The notes: a model not told the origin generated them from the sequence alone. Positions 1 through 6,393 are shown, counted from the first letter of the stretch. The stretch is 6,989 nt of DNA from an uncultured Eubacteriales bacterium (GCA_949747935.1 CATKHE010000304.1:1-6989), one strand, 5' to 3'. Program-made: numbers and translations.

Positions 1-75
1 CCTCGCGGCCTTGTTCTGCGCGGCCTTGGCCTGAGACACCAGAACGCGCTTCTTAGCAGACTTAATATTCGGCAA
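1..75 (-). CDS. rpsT: 30S ribosomal protein S20, N-terminal part (cut by window start)
   Basis: Small-subunit ribosomal protein that binds 16S rRNA during 30S assembly. Only the first 25 codons are inside the window. They read (L/M)PNIKSAKKR followed by VLVSQAKAAQNKAAR, which matches the conserved S20 start (PNIKSAKKR) and its basic, alanine-rich first helix. The start is a TTG at 75-73: no in-frame ATG or GTG fits, and GGAGGAGG (91-84 on the minus strand) lies 8 nt upstream. An ATG at 100-98 is out of frame and soon hits a stop. The gene is divergent from gpr, as in other spore-forming Firmicutes, and has its own sigma-A type promoter at 138-166. The leader is about 55 nt. The identity is very secure; the rest of the gene is outside the window. 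Confidence 0.95.
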   Translation of the reverse strand, partial: MPNIKSAKKRVLVSQAKAAQNKAAR

Positions 76-137
76 ACCAAACACCTCCTCCGATTTTCAT
101 CTTTGATTTGAGCGTCAATACGCCCATGCAGATTTGT

Positions 138-166
138 ATTGTACCATCGCTTTCGGAAAAAATCAA
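138..166 (-). promoter_or_regulatory. Sigma-A type promoter for rpsT
   Basis: On the minus strand a -35 box TTGATT (166-161) and a -10 box TACAAT (143-138) are separated by exactly 17 nt. The expected transcription start near 131 leaves a leader of about 55 nt before the TTG start of rpsT. The -10 matches the consensus at five of six positions and the -35 at four of six. The surrounding DNA is AT-rich, unlike the coding regions. Confidence 0.75.
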
Positions 167-277
167 CTGTTTTTTCAAATTTTTTTATCTTGGCGGGATA
201 GTTTTTCAAAACCGGCAAAAGCTAGGGGTACAAGAAGAATATTCCACTGCATCTTGCATATGAGGGAGGCGCGGTCC

Positions 278-1168
278 ATGCGCATGAGGCGGACGGACCT
301 GGCCCTGGAGGCCAGGGAGCTTTGGCAGGAACAGGCGGGAGAACTCACCGCTCTGCCCGGGGTGGAAGCCCGGGACGTCCTCCGGGAGGGCGTCCCTGTG
401 AGCACCGTCAGGGTGCTGAGCAAGGAGGGGGAGCGGGCTCTGGGCAAACCCCGAGGAAATTATGTCACCCTCACCCTGGAGGGGCTGGCCAACCGGGAGG
501 AGGGGATCTTTCAGCGGGCCGTCCGGGCGGTGGCGGGGGAGCTGTCTGAGCTGATCCGGGAGATACCCCAGAACGGTCTGGTGCTGGTGGCGGGGCTGGG
601 CAACCGGGCCATCACCCCCGACGCCATCGGTCCCAAGGTTCACCAGAACATCCTGGTCACCCGCCACCTGGTGCGGCAAATGCCGGAGCACTTCGGCTCC
701 CTGCGTCCGGTGGCCTCTCTGGCAGCCGAGGTGCTGGGCACCACCGGCGTGGAGAGCGGCGAGCTCGTCCGGGCAGTGTGTGAGAAGATACAGCCCTCCT
801 GTGTGGTGGCGGTGGACGCCCTGGCCTCCCGGTCGCTGAAGCGGCTGTGCAAGACGGTCCAGATTGCCGACACGGGCATCACTCCCGGCTCCGGGGTGGG
901 CAATCACCGTATGGGCCTCACCCGTGACACCCTGGGCGTGCCCGTCATCGCTGTGGGCGTGCCCACGGTGGTGGACGGGGCCACCCTGGCCGCCGACCTC
1001 CTCGGGACGGAGGAGCTCCCCGACCTGGGGGAGGGGCGGGACCTGCTGGTCACCCCCAAGGACATCGACAGTCAGGTGAACGACCTGTCCAAGGTCATCG
1101 GCTACGGCGTCAGCATGGCCCTCCAGCCGGGGATGGAGGTGGAGGAGCTGGAGCTTCTGCTGAGCTGA
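278..1168 (+). CDS. gpr: GPR endopeptidase (germination protease that degrades small acid-soluble spore proteins)
   Basis: GPR is made in the forespore as an inactive zymogen, matures by self-cleavage, and at germination cuts the DNA-protecting SASPs to supply amino acids. It belongs to MEROPS family A25. The 296-residue product carries the family motifs: TDLALE (residues 6-11), the autoprocessing site, normally cut after the Asp; GLGN with TPDAIGP (107-119); VTRH (127-130); VDALASRS (179-186); DTGITPGSGVGN (198-209); GVPTVVD (227-233); and VTPKDID (258-264). By alignment from memory with Bacillus GPR, catalytic Asp127 and Asp193 correspond to Asp115 and Asp180. I chose ATG 278 because GAGGGAGG (262-269) sits 8 nt upstream. 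ATG 260 has no ribosome binding site and the frame open from 134 would add a non-conserved extension. It is shorter than Bacillus GPR (about 370 residues), lacking a stretch before VTPKDID, as I expect for clostridial forms. It probably shares a transcript with the next gene. Confidence 0.95.
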   Translation: MRMRRTDLALEARELWQEQAGELTALPGVEARDVLREGVPVSTVRVLSKEGERALGKPRGNYVTLTLEGLANREEGIFQRAVRAVAGELSELIREIPQNGLVLVAGLGNRAITPDAIGPKVHQNILVTRHLVRQMPEHFGSLRPVASLAAEVLGTTGVESGELVRAVCEKIQPSCVVAVDALASRSLKRLCKTVQIADTGITPGSGVGNHRMGLTRDTLGVPVIAVGVPTVVDGATLAADLLGTEELPDLGEGRDLLVTPKDIDSQVNDLSKVIGYGVSMALQPGMEVEELELLLS

Positions 1169-1255
1169 GGCCCGCCGGACACGGACATTTTTTTGGATAT
1201 CCAGGCCCAAACCGGGGCAGACTAGAGGAAAACGCTGGCAAAGGATGTGACATTT

Positions 1256-1531
1256 ATGGTGAAAGGCATCACCCGGCAGGTGATTCTGGTAAAATCCCCC
1301 GACCCCCGGCTCTTTGAGGAGGCCATCTTCATTGTCAAGGAGGAGGCCCTGGCCCGGGAAGGGGTCAGCGCCGATAAGGTACTGCGGGAGGCCCGGCAGG
1401 CCGCCGACGGCTATATCAGGCAGGGCAAGGTCTGGAACCGGCGGCTGGAGCGCATTCCCGCTCCCGCCTGGGGGGCGGTAGGGGCGGCCCTGGCCTCAGC
1501 GGGCTGGCTGATCTGGCTTCTGCTGCTGTGA
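1256..1531 (+). CDS. Conserved small membrane-anchored protein next to gpr, function unknown
   Basis: A 91-residue protein that I cannot assign to a characterised family. The N-terminal part, with VKGITRQVILVKSPD (2-16) and a charged helical stretch (about 18-65), looks like a small soluble alpha/beta domain. Residues about 72-91 are hydrophobic with no charge and form one C-terminal membrane helix, so it should be tail-anchored with the soluble part in the cytoplasm. The start could be GTG 1247, but ATG 1256 is preferred because AAAGGA (1240-1245) lies 10 nt before it and only 1 nt before the GTG. It follows gpr by 87 nt on the same strand with no clear terminator between, so it may be expressed with gpr in the forespore. 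In Bacillus this slot holds spoIIP, but this protein is far too short and has none of its amidase domain. Codon use resembles that of its neighbours. Confidence 0.8.
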   Translation: MVKGITRQVILVKSPDPRLFEEAIFIVKEEALAREGVSADKVLREARQAADGYIRQGKVWNRRLERIPAPAWGAVGAALASAGWLIWLLLL

Positions 1532-1561
1532 CCAAATCCCTCCGGCGGCATAGAATGAACT

Positions 1562-1605
1562 GGGGCGGGTGGCGAACCGCCCCGGCTCAGACGCCTTCCG
1601 GCGTT
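1562..1605. other. Two small GC-rich hairpins after the gpr unit
   Basis: GGGGCGG (1562-1568) pairs with CCGCCCC (1577-1583) around an 8-nt loop. Seven bases further, ACGCC (1591-1595) pairs with GGCGT (1600-1604) around TTCC. The second is followed only by TTTCC, so neither is a convincing intrinsic terminator alone. They lie between the stop of the 91-residue gene and the pyrimidine-rich stretch at 1621-1645, and may help end the plus-strand transcript or protect its 3' end. Confidence 0.4.
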
Positions 1606-1650
1606 TCCACAAAGGACAGCGGTTTTCTTCTTTCCTCCTTTATATAGGCT

Positions 1651-1686
1651 GGCAGCCCGGCGGGGAGTCCGCCGGGCCGCTTTCTT
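1651..1686 (+). terminator. Probable intrinsic terminator between the convergent units
   Basis: A 9-bp perfect stem, GCCCGGCGG (1655-1663) with CCGCCGGGC (1669-1677), encloses a 5-nt loop. On the plus strand TTTCTT (1681-1686) follows within a few bases, so it best serves the gpr transcript. In the minus direction it begins 8 nt after the TAA of the last permease gene, but no T-run follows, so termination there would be weaker. Confidence 0.6.
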
Positions 1687-2803
1687 ATGCTTGTTTGCGC
1701 TTCAGGAGGAGCGGCAGGGCCAGAAGGACCCCGCCCGCCGCCGCCAGGACCGCTCCGTCCTGCCAGGAACCGCCGCAGGCCCGGAGGTAGAGTGTGACGG
1801 GGTTCCAGCGAATCACCGGTCCCAGGGCAGGGAAAATGGGGGACAGGTCCAGCAGTACCGGGGACAGGACCAGTCCCAGCACCGGGACAAAGGGGAGCAG
1901 CGCGGGCAGGGCACTCCACACCGGGCGCAGCCGGGCCATCGCCAGGGCGACCGCCCCCCAGAACAGCAGATAGGGGATCAGGGCCAGAACACGGGGGAGA
2001 GGATGGTCCGCCGCCAGCAGGGCCAGGGCGCCGGCGCAAAGGGCCGGGACCAGGGCCGCCCCCAGCCGGGGCAGGAGCAGGGCCGGAACGCTCCGGAGGG
2101 GGAGCAGCCGCCGGACAAAGGGACTGTCCAGCCACCGGCCCAGGTCCATAGCGGCCAGCAGGGCCCAGACCAGCAGCAGGATGGCGGTCAGTCCGGACAG
2201 CAGGACGTCCACTCCGCTGTCCGCCAGGACGAGGGGGTCCAGCGGGCGGCCGTCCAGGGTCTCCATGGAGATGAGCACCCGGTCCTGGTCCAGCAGGACC
2301 TCCTGAAGCCGGGGACGGACGGCCTCCAGCCCGTCCTCCGCTGTAATGCCGCTGTCCAGCAGGTACTCCTCCGCTATGCCGGGGGAGACCAGCTCGGCCA
2401 CACAGGCAGCGGCCGTCTCCCGCACCATGGGGTAGACAGTGGAACCGGGACCGATGAGCAGGGTGAACAGCCCATCCGTCTCCAGCCGGTCCAGCCGGGC
2501 CTCAAAGTCGTCGGGGAGCACCAGGGCGCAGTCCCAGCGGCCCGCCGCCACCTGTCCCTCCGCCTGGGACAGGGCGGCGCGGTGGAAGGTGACCACCAGA
2601 CCGGAGCGCTCCTCCAGCCGCTGCCAGAAGATCTCGCCCCCCGACTTGGGGAGGACTACCCCCGCCTGGACGGGAGTGGATACCTCCTCCGGGGGGAGGA
2701 GAGCCCTGGCCCCGAAGGCGGTGAGGGGCAGAAGAAAAAGCAGGAGCCAGCCCCGCCGGCGGGACAGAAGGGCGGTTTTGAACAGAGTGAGGAAGAAGCT
2801 CAC
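1685..2803 (-). CDS. ABC-2 type transporter permease, second subunit
   Basis: A 372-residue integral membrane protein of the ABC-2 permease type. It has one N-terminal helix (about 19-36), a large extracytoplasmic domain (about 38-198), then five helices (about 199-219, 239-263, 270-290, 296-318, 349-367). The segment GQVAAGRWDCALVLPDDF (83-100) matches the 'small residue / G-x-x-D-A-x-x-x-P-x-x-F' pattern common in this permease fold, and the other permease here has a counterpart. The C-terminal WNPVTLYLRA (333-342) fits the NP-containing segment of ABC-2 proteins. The frame is open up to 3094, but the start is GTG 2803-2801: it overlaps the TGA of the upstream gene as GTGA and is preceded by GGAGGT (2815-2810) at 6 nt. 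With the adjacent permease it probably forms a heterodimer driven by the ATPase at 5710-6336. The substrate cannot be told from sequence. Confidence 0.85.
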   Translation of the reverse strand: MSFFLTLFKTALLSRRRGWLLLFLLPLTAFGARALLPPEEVSTPVQAGVVLPKSGGEIFWQRLEERSGLVVTFHRAALSQAEGQVAAGRWDCALVLPDDFEARLDRLETDGLFTLLIGPGSTVYPMVRETAAACVAELVSPGIAEEYLLDSGITAEDGLEAVRPRLQEVLLDQDRVLISMETLDGRPLDPLVLADSGVDVLLSGLTAILLLVWALLAAMDLGRWLDSPFVRRLLPLRSVPALLLPRLGAALVPALCAGALALLAADHPLPRVLALIPYLLFWGAVALAMARLRPVWSALPALLPFVPVLGLVLSPVLLDLSPIFPALGPVIRWNPVTLYLRACGGSWQDGAVLAAAGGVLLALPLLLKRKQA

Positions 2804-4008
2804 AGTCCCACCTCCCCGCTGTCTGTCCGGCGGCGGTACAGGGACAGGGCCAGGACCGCCAGGACCGCCCCGGAGGCCGTCAGGCAGAGCACGGCGGAGG
2901 GGTCCGGCGGGCGGCCCACAGCCCCGACGGCCAGCCGCTGGAGCCAGCTTACCGGGGAGAGGACACTCAGTCCCCGCACCGGGCCGGGGAGCAGGACCGG
3001 TGGGACGATCCCGCCGGCCAGGGCCAAAGCGGCCAGGGAGACGGTGAATGCCAGCAGCCCGCAGCCGGCGGCGCTTCGGGAGACCAGGCAGCACACCGAG
3101 GAGAACACTGAGCAGAACAGGGCCATCCCCAGGGCCGCGCCGAGCAGGGGCAAGGAGGGCCCGCCCCCTGCCAGCAGCAGGGCGGGGAGCAGGAGCGGGA
3201 GCAAAAGGATGGCTCCGGCGAACACGCCGGCCCAGTATCCCACGGCCACACCCCGGCCGGCGGCCCGCAGCCGCTGCTGGGGACGCAGCCAGCCGCCGCT
3301 GTAGATGGGAACGAACAGGGGAGCGGCGGACAGGGCGAAGTAGGAGAGCAGGGCCAGGGCGTAGTGCAGAGGGACGGGCAGGGTCCGGGTGGCCGAGAGC
3401 TCTCTGGTCTGAAACATACCCGTCCGGTCCAGGGCCAGGGAAATATAACGCAGGTTGATGTCAAAAACCACTTGGTCCCGGGTGAGGCCGGGAGGCGGAG
3501 CCTCCTCGTAGAGGTCCAGCACGGCGTATACCCCGCTCTGGAAGGCGGAGAGGATGTCGCTGGCGCTCTGGCCCACCCACAGCAGCAGCAGGGCCTCCAG
3601 AGGCCGGTCTCCGGACACGATGAGACGCAGGTCGGGGTTCTCTCCCCACATGACTCCCCGGATGAAATCCTGGGGCAGGTCCAGCACGGCGGCGACCTCC
3701 CCCCGGGCCAGGGCGGCCAGGGCGGCCACCTCGTCCATAGAGACGATCCGGCAGTACTGAGCGACGTCCTCCATTTCCCCCATGAACTGCTCCAGCTGGA
3801 GGGGGACCTGGTCCCCTTCAGGGGCGGAGACAGCCAGGGTCACAGGGGAGAAGTCCACCCCCCGGGACAGCAGCTCGCCGGCGGCCCGGCCCGCCCCCAG
3901 GGGCAGAAGAAGGCACAAAAGGGCCAGCCCTGCCAGCAGCCAGCGCTGCTGGCAGAGCCTGCCCAGGGTCAGATTCAGATAAATTCCAAAAAACCGAAGG
4001 GTATCCAT
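2800..4008 (-). CDS. ABC-2 type transporter permease, first subunit
   Basis: A 402-residue membrane protein with the same plan as its downstream partner. It has helix 1 (about 22-42), an extracytoplasmic domain of about 170 residues, then helices at about 214-236, 254-280, 285-309, 315-337 and 373-391. The region ALARGEVAAVLDLPQDF (99-115) is the counterpart of the partner's GRWDCALVLPDDF, and SPVSWLQRL (351-359) corresponds to its WNPVTLYL segment. So the two are distant paralogues, not duplicates. The start is ATG 4008-4006, which shares its A with the TGA of the upstream gene (TGATG). An in-frame TTG lies one codon earlier. No Shine-Dalgarno is seen before it, so translation should depend on ribosomes finishing the upstream gene. 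The family exports lipids, drugs, peptides or polymers; which applies here is not visible. Confidence 0.88.
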   Translation of the reverse strand: MDTLRFFGIYLNLTLGRLCQQRWLLAGLALLCLLLPLGAGRAAGELLSRGVDFSPVTLAVSAPEGDQVPLQLEQFMGEMEDVAQYCRIVSMDEVAALAALARGEVAAVLDLPQDFIRGVMWGENPDLRLIVSGDRPLEALLLLWVGQSASDILSAFQSGVYAVLDLYEEAPPPGLTRDQVVFDINLRYISLALDRTGMFQTRELSATRTLPVPLHYALALLSYFALSAAPLFVPIYSGGWLRPQQRLRAAGRGVAVGYWAGVFAGAILLLPLLLPALLLAGGGPSLPLLGAALGMALFCSVFSSVCCLVSRSAAGCGLLAFTVSLAALALAGGIVPPVLLPGPVRGLSVLSPVSWLQRLAVGAVGRPPDPSAVLCLTASGAVLAVLALSLYRRRTDSGEVGL

Positions 4009-5690
4009 CAATACATCATGTCGTAGAGCAGCTCGGCGGGCAGGCGGGAGAGGAACAGCTGCTCCATCTCATTGGACCAGTCCAGAACATTTTGCTGGGT
4101 GTCCAGCACCATCTCCATCAGCTCCTCCTCGGTCATCCGGGTGACCAGCCTCGGGTTCTCGATGGAGGTTCTCTCGGCCCGGCCGCTTACGGTCCAGCGG
4201 AAAGCCAGGGAGCAGATGTCCGTTCCCATGGAACCCAGGGTAATGTCCTCCAGCGACAGAGATATCTGTCTGTCCTCCGCCAGCAGGCAGCCTTCCGTCT
4301 TCAGGGAGAGGAGGAGCAGTCCGGAGCTGTTTACATCCAGCCCCCACTGGAAATTGTCGTCTCCGCTCTTGGGGTCGTAGCGCAGCTCAGAGGTCACCCG
4401 GGCCAGATTGACGCCGTTCTGCCGGAAGCGGATGCTGGTCTCGTCGGTGTAGACGCCGTTTTTCAGGCCGTGGTCCCCGGAAGAGCTCACTGTGACCTTG
4501 ACCCCTTCCGTCTCAATCTCTATCCCCAGATCGTCCACATACTCCTCGCCGCCGCCCAGATAGACGGTCAACTCCACATCTTCGTTCCAGATCTCGTCCT
4601 CATAGCGCACGGCAGAGATATAGCCGCCGCTGAGGCAGATGTCCAGTTCTAGGTCGCCGGTTTCCCGGATCAGCTCTCTGAGCGCGTCGGCCAGCTCGCC
4701 GTAGAGCTCCAGCTCCTCCAGCTCCTCCACCAGGTCGTCGATCTCCTCCTGTGGCACCCCCATGTACGCCATCAGCTCCTCATAGACCGCAAGGTAATCC
4801 GCAGTGGACATCAGTTCCTCCATGGCGGACACATAGTCCTCCAAATCCTTTTGGGGAATAATTACACGGTAAGCGTCGGTCTTGGTCTCTGTTCCGTTGA
4901 TGGAGAGGGTCCTGCCGCCCATCTTCTTCACCTTGACGGCCTCCCACAGGGCTCGGTTGGCCTCCTCAGCCGTCTTCTCCAGTTTCCCCTCATCCATGCT
5001 GTCCAGCACCGTGTCCATCAGGTCAAAGAGATTGAAGCTGACATCCTCCAGCTCGCCCGCGCCTTCGCTGTCCATAGCTTTCAGGTCGGCCCCCAGGGTC
5101 TCGGTATTTACGCCGTAGCAGGTCTGTCCGGTGATCTGAGGGGAGTTGAAATACAGCTCATCGTCGTCCGCCTTGACCCACAGACCCAGCAGCTCCTCCT
5201 CTCCCCAGAAGGCCCGCAGGCCGTAGGCCAGCCAGCGGTCCGCGCCGCTGTAATCCATGGACAGCCCCAGGCCCAGCCCCTCCAGGGCGGACAGGTCATA
5301 GCCCACCAGTTCTCCGTTGACGCTCTTCAGCTCCAGGTCCATCGTCTGACTGACGGCTCTGTCCTGCTCCCACTCTCCGGTGTCGGGCAGGCCAAGCCGC
5401 TTCTCTGCCGCCGCATAGGCGGCGGCGCTTTTGATCAGCGCCTTTTCCACCTGTCCCTTCGGGCTGCCGAACAGGCCGCCCAGCAGCACAAACGCCGCGA
5501 CGGCGATCACCGCGGCGGTGGCTGCGGCCGCACCGATAACCAGGCCGGTCTTTTTCTTCCTACCGCCGCTGATCGGGGCCTCGGGGCCGGCGTATACGCC
5601 GGCCCCGGGGCTCTCCCCGTTCACGGCGCCGCAGTGGGGGCAGAACCGGGCGTCAGGGCGCATCTCGTTTCCGCAGTTTCTGCAAATCAT
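4008..5690 (-). CDS. Zinc-ribbon, single-pass membrane protein with a large extracytoplasmic domain; ABC-operon partner
   Basis: A 560-residue protein of unknown function. Residues 1-21 form a zinc ribbon with Cys3-x2-Cys6 and Cys17-x2-Cys20, the metal-binding pattern of short zinc_ribbon_2-like domains. A Gly/Pro linker (22-43) and a KKK motif (45-47) come before one membrane helix (about 49-73). By the positive-inside rule the ribbon is cytoplasmic and the remaining ~485 residues are outside. The outer part opens with a helix (79-99), has beta-rich stretches (about 115-205 and 345-510), and an acidic helical region (about 282-343) including EEIDDLVEELEELEL. The strongly acidic outer domain lacks catalytic motifs that I recognise. 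The start ATG has GGAGGA 6 nt upstream and lies 19 nt after the ATPase stop. The gene is coupled to the first permease by TGATG, so it is likely part of the transporter, as regulator, substrate receptor or periplasm-like adaptor. That role is inferred from position only. Confidence 0.88.
   Translation of the reverse strand: MICRNCGNEMRPDARFCPHCGAVNGESPGAGVYAGPEAPISGGRKKKTGLVIGAAAATAAVIAVAAFVLLGGLFGSPKGQVEKALIKSAAAYAAAEKRLGLPDTGEWEQDRAVSQTMDLELKSVNGELVGYDLSALEGLGLGLSMDYSGADRWLAYGLRAFWGEEELLGLWVKADDDELYFNSPQITGQTCYGVNTETLGADLKAMDSEGAGELEDVSFNLFDLMDTVLDSMDEGKLEKTAEEANRALWEAVKVKKMGGRTLSINGTETKTDAYRVIIPQKDLEDYVSAMEELMSTADYLAVYEELMAYMGVPQEEIDDLVEELEELELYGELADALRELIRETGDLELDICLSGGYISAVRYEDEIWNEDVELTVYLGGGEEYVDDLGIEIETEGVKVTVSSSGDHGLKNGVYTDETSIRFRQNGVNLARVTSELRYDPKSGDDNFQWGLDVNSSGLLLLSLKTEGCLLAEDRQISLSLEDITLGSMGTDICSLAFRWTVSGRAERTSIENPRLVTRMTEEELMEMVLDTQQNVLDWSNEMEQLFLSRLPAELLYDMMY
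5582..5607. repeat. Perfect 26-bp GC-rich palindrome inside the zinc-ribbon gene
   Basis: The 13-nt arm CGGGGCCGGCGTA (5582-5594) is followed directly by its exact reverse complement (5595-5607), centred on GTATAC. After one mismatch (5581/5608) pairing resumes for three more bases (5578-5580 with 5609-5611). It covers codons 28-37 of the zinc-ribbon gene, encoding the linker PGAGVYAGPE between ribbon and membrane helix. In the mRNA it would fold into a very stable hairpin about 85-110 nt after the start codon. Confidence 0.9.
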
Positions 5691-5709
5691 TTCGTATCCT
5701 CCTCTTCCT

Positions 5710-6336
5710 TTATGTGACCAGGTTTCCGTTTTCCAGGGTGAGCACCGCCCCGCACAACCGGGACAGCTCGTCGGGGTGGTGGCTGCACCAGATCAGGCTG
5801 CCGCCGCCCGACATGAAGTCCTCCAGCCAGTCCAGCAGCTTTGGAACGTAGCCCCCATCCAGGCCGGAAGCGGCCTCGTCCATCAGCAGGATTTGGGGCC
5901 GGGACAGCAGGGCCATCGCGATGCTCACCCGCTGGGCCATCCCTCCGGACAGGGCACGGATGGGGGTTTTCAGCAGAACGTCCAGCCCCAGCAGGTCCAG
6001 GACGTCCTCCGGGAGGGGGCCGGACTGCCCGCAGGCCGCCTGCCACAGCTGGAGCTGCCGGCGGACCGTCAGCTCCCGGGCCAGCTCCGGGCTCTGAGGG
6101 ACATAGCCCAGGCGGCTCCGCAGAAATTGCCGGTCGCCCAGGACGCTTTTCCGCTGATAGAGGACGTCACCCCCGTCCGGCTTTTCCAGCTGGGCGATGA
6201 GCCGCAGCAGGGTGGACTTTCCCGAGCCGTTGTGTCCTGCCAGCCCCAGGCACTGGCCCGGAGGCAGGACGAAACTGGCGGGCGAGAGCACCTGCCGCCC
6301 ACCGTAGCTCTTGCACAGGCCGCGTATCTCAAGCAT
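5710..6336 (-). CDS. ABC transporter ATP-binding protein
   Basis: A 208-residue nucleotide-binding subunit that powers the ABC-2 permeases downstream. All ATPase motifs are intact: Walker A GHNGSGKST (34-42), Q-loop Gln81 in YVPQS, signature LSGGM (129-133), Walker B ILLMDE with catalytic Glu154, D-loop SGLD (157-160) and H-loop His186 in SHH. At 208 residues it is a minimal domain with no C-terminal extension, as in CcmA/DrrA-type single-domain ATPases. ATG 6336-6334 is supported by GGGAGG (6349-6344) 7 nt upstream. It is the first gene of the operon, with a 19-nt gap to the zinc-ribbon gene. It probably works as a homodimer under the two different permeases, since no second ATPase is present in the unit. 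It is unrelated in subtype to the ATPase starting at 6740. Confidence 0.95.
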   Translation of the reverse strand: MLEIRGLCKSYGGRQVLSPASFVLPPGQCLGLAGHNGSGKSTLLRLIAQLEKPDGGDVLYQRKSVLGDRQFLRSRLGYVPQSPELARELTVRRQLQLWQAACGQSGPLPEDVLDLLGLDVLLKTPIRALSGGMAQRVSIAMALLSRPQILLMDEAASGLDGGYVPKLLDWLEDFMSGGGSLIWCSHHPDELSRLCGAVLTLENGNLVT

Positions 6337-6364
6337 AGCCCCGCCTCCCTCTCTATTTTATATC

Positions 6365-6393
6365 AGTATCGCATATTCGAGGAAGAAAATCAA
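6365..6393 (-). promoter_or_regulatory. Candidate promoter for the ABC-2 operon
   Basis: On the minus strand TTGATT (6393-6388) and GATACT (6370-6365) are separated by 17 nt, and TGC directly before the -10 makes an extended -10 element. The start site would fall near 6358, about 10 nt before the GGGAGG ribosome binding site of the ATPase gene, giving a short leader. Each box matches the consensus at four of six positions, so this is a plausible but not certain call. A nearby TATAAA (6361-6356) is too close to the gene to be a better -10. Confidence 0.5.

Noticed and set aside
196..260. Forespore (sigma-F or sigma-G) promoter for gpr, with GGATA at 196-200 or GAATA at 237-241 followed by CATA at 257-260
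   Set aside because: A forespore promoter is expected here, but the spacings are wrong (13 or 15 nt), the -10 elements match poorly, and the second would start transcription at the ribosome binding site. I cannot place it reliably.
1194..1203. 10-bp palindrome TGGATATCCA between gpr and the next gene
   Set aside because: Palindromes of this length are expected several times by chance in 7 kb, and nothing around it suggests an operator.
206..1210. A 334-codon open frame on the minus strand, opposite gpr
   Set aside because: Rich in His, Gln and Gly with no recognisable motif; it mirrors the codon bias of gpr.
1631..1646. AAAGGAGG on the minus strand after the last permease gene, considered as the ribosome binding site of a further small gene
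   Set aside because: No start codon at a proper distance opens a frame of useful length before the stop near 1587.
2804..3094. N-terminal extension of the second permease up to an ATG at 3094
   Set aside because: The extra ~97 residues are Pro/Arg/Gly-rich and lie within the upstream permease gene; GTG 2803 with GGAGGT and GTGA overlap is much better supported.
1691..3304. A 537-codon open frame on the plus strand, opposite the two permease genes
   Set aside because: Its product is a Gln/Gly/Arg-rich low-complexity sequence without domains, has no ribosome binding site, and lies opposite well-supported membrane proteins. Long antisense frames are expected in GC-rich DNA.
3706..3728. Tandem 9-bp repeat GGCCAGGGC (about 2.6 copies) in the first permease gene
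   Set aside because: It simply encodes the ALAALA stretch with biased codons; too short to suggest a repeat element.
4851..5717. A 288-codon open frame on the plus strand, opposite the zinc-ribbon gene
   Set aside because: No ribosome binding site or domain, and the opposite strand has a zinc ribbon, a membrane helix and correct operon spacing.
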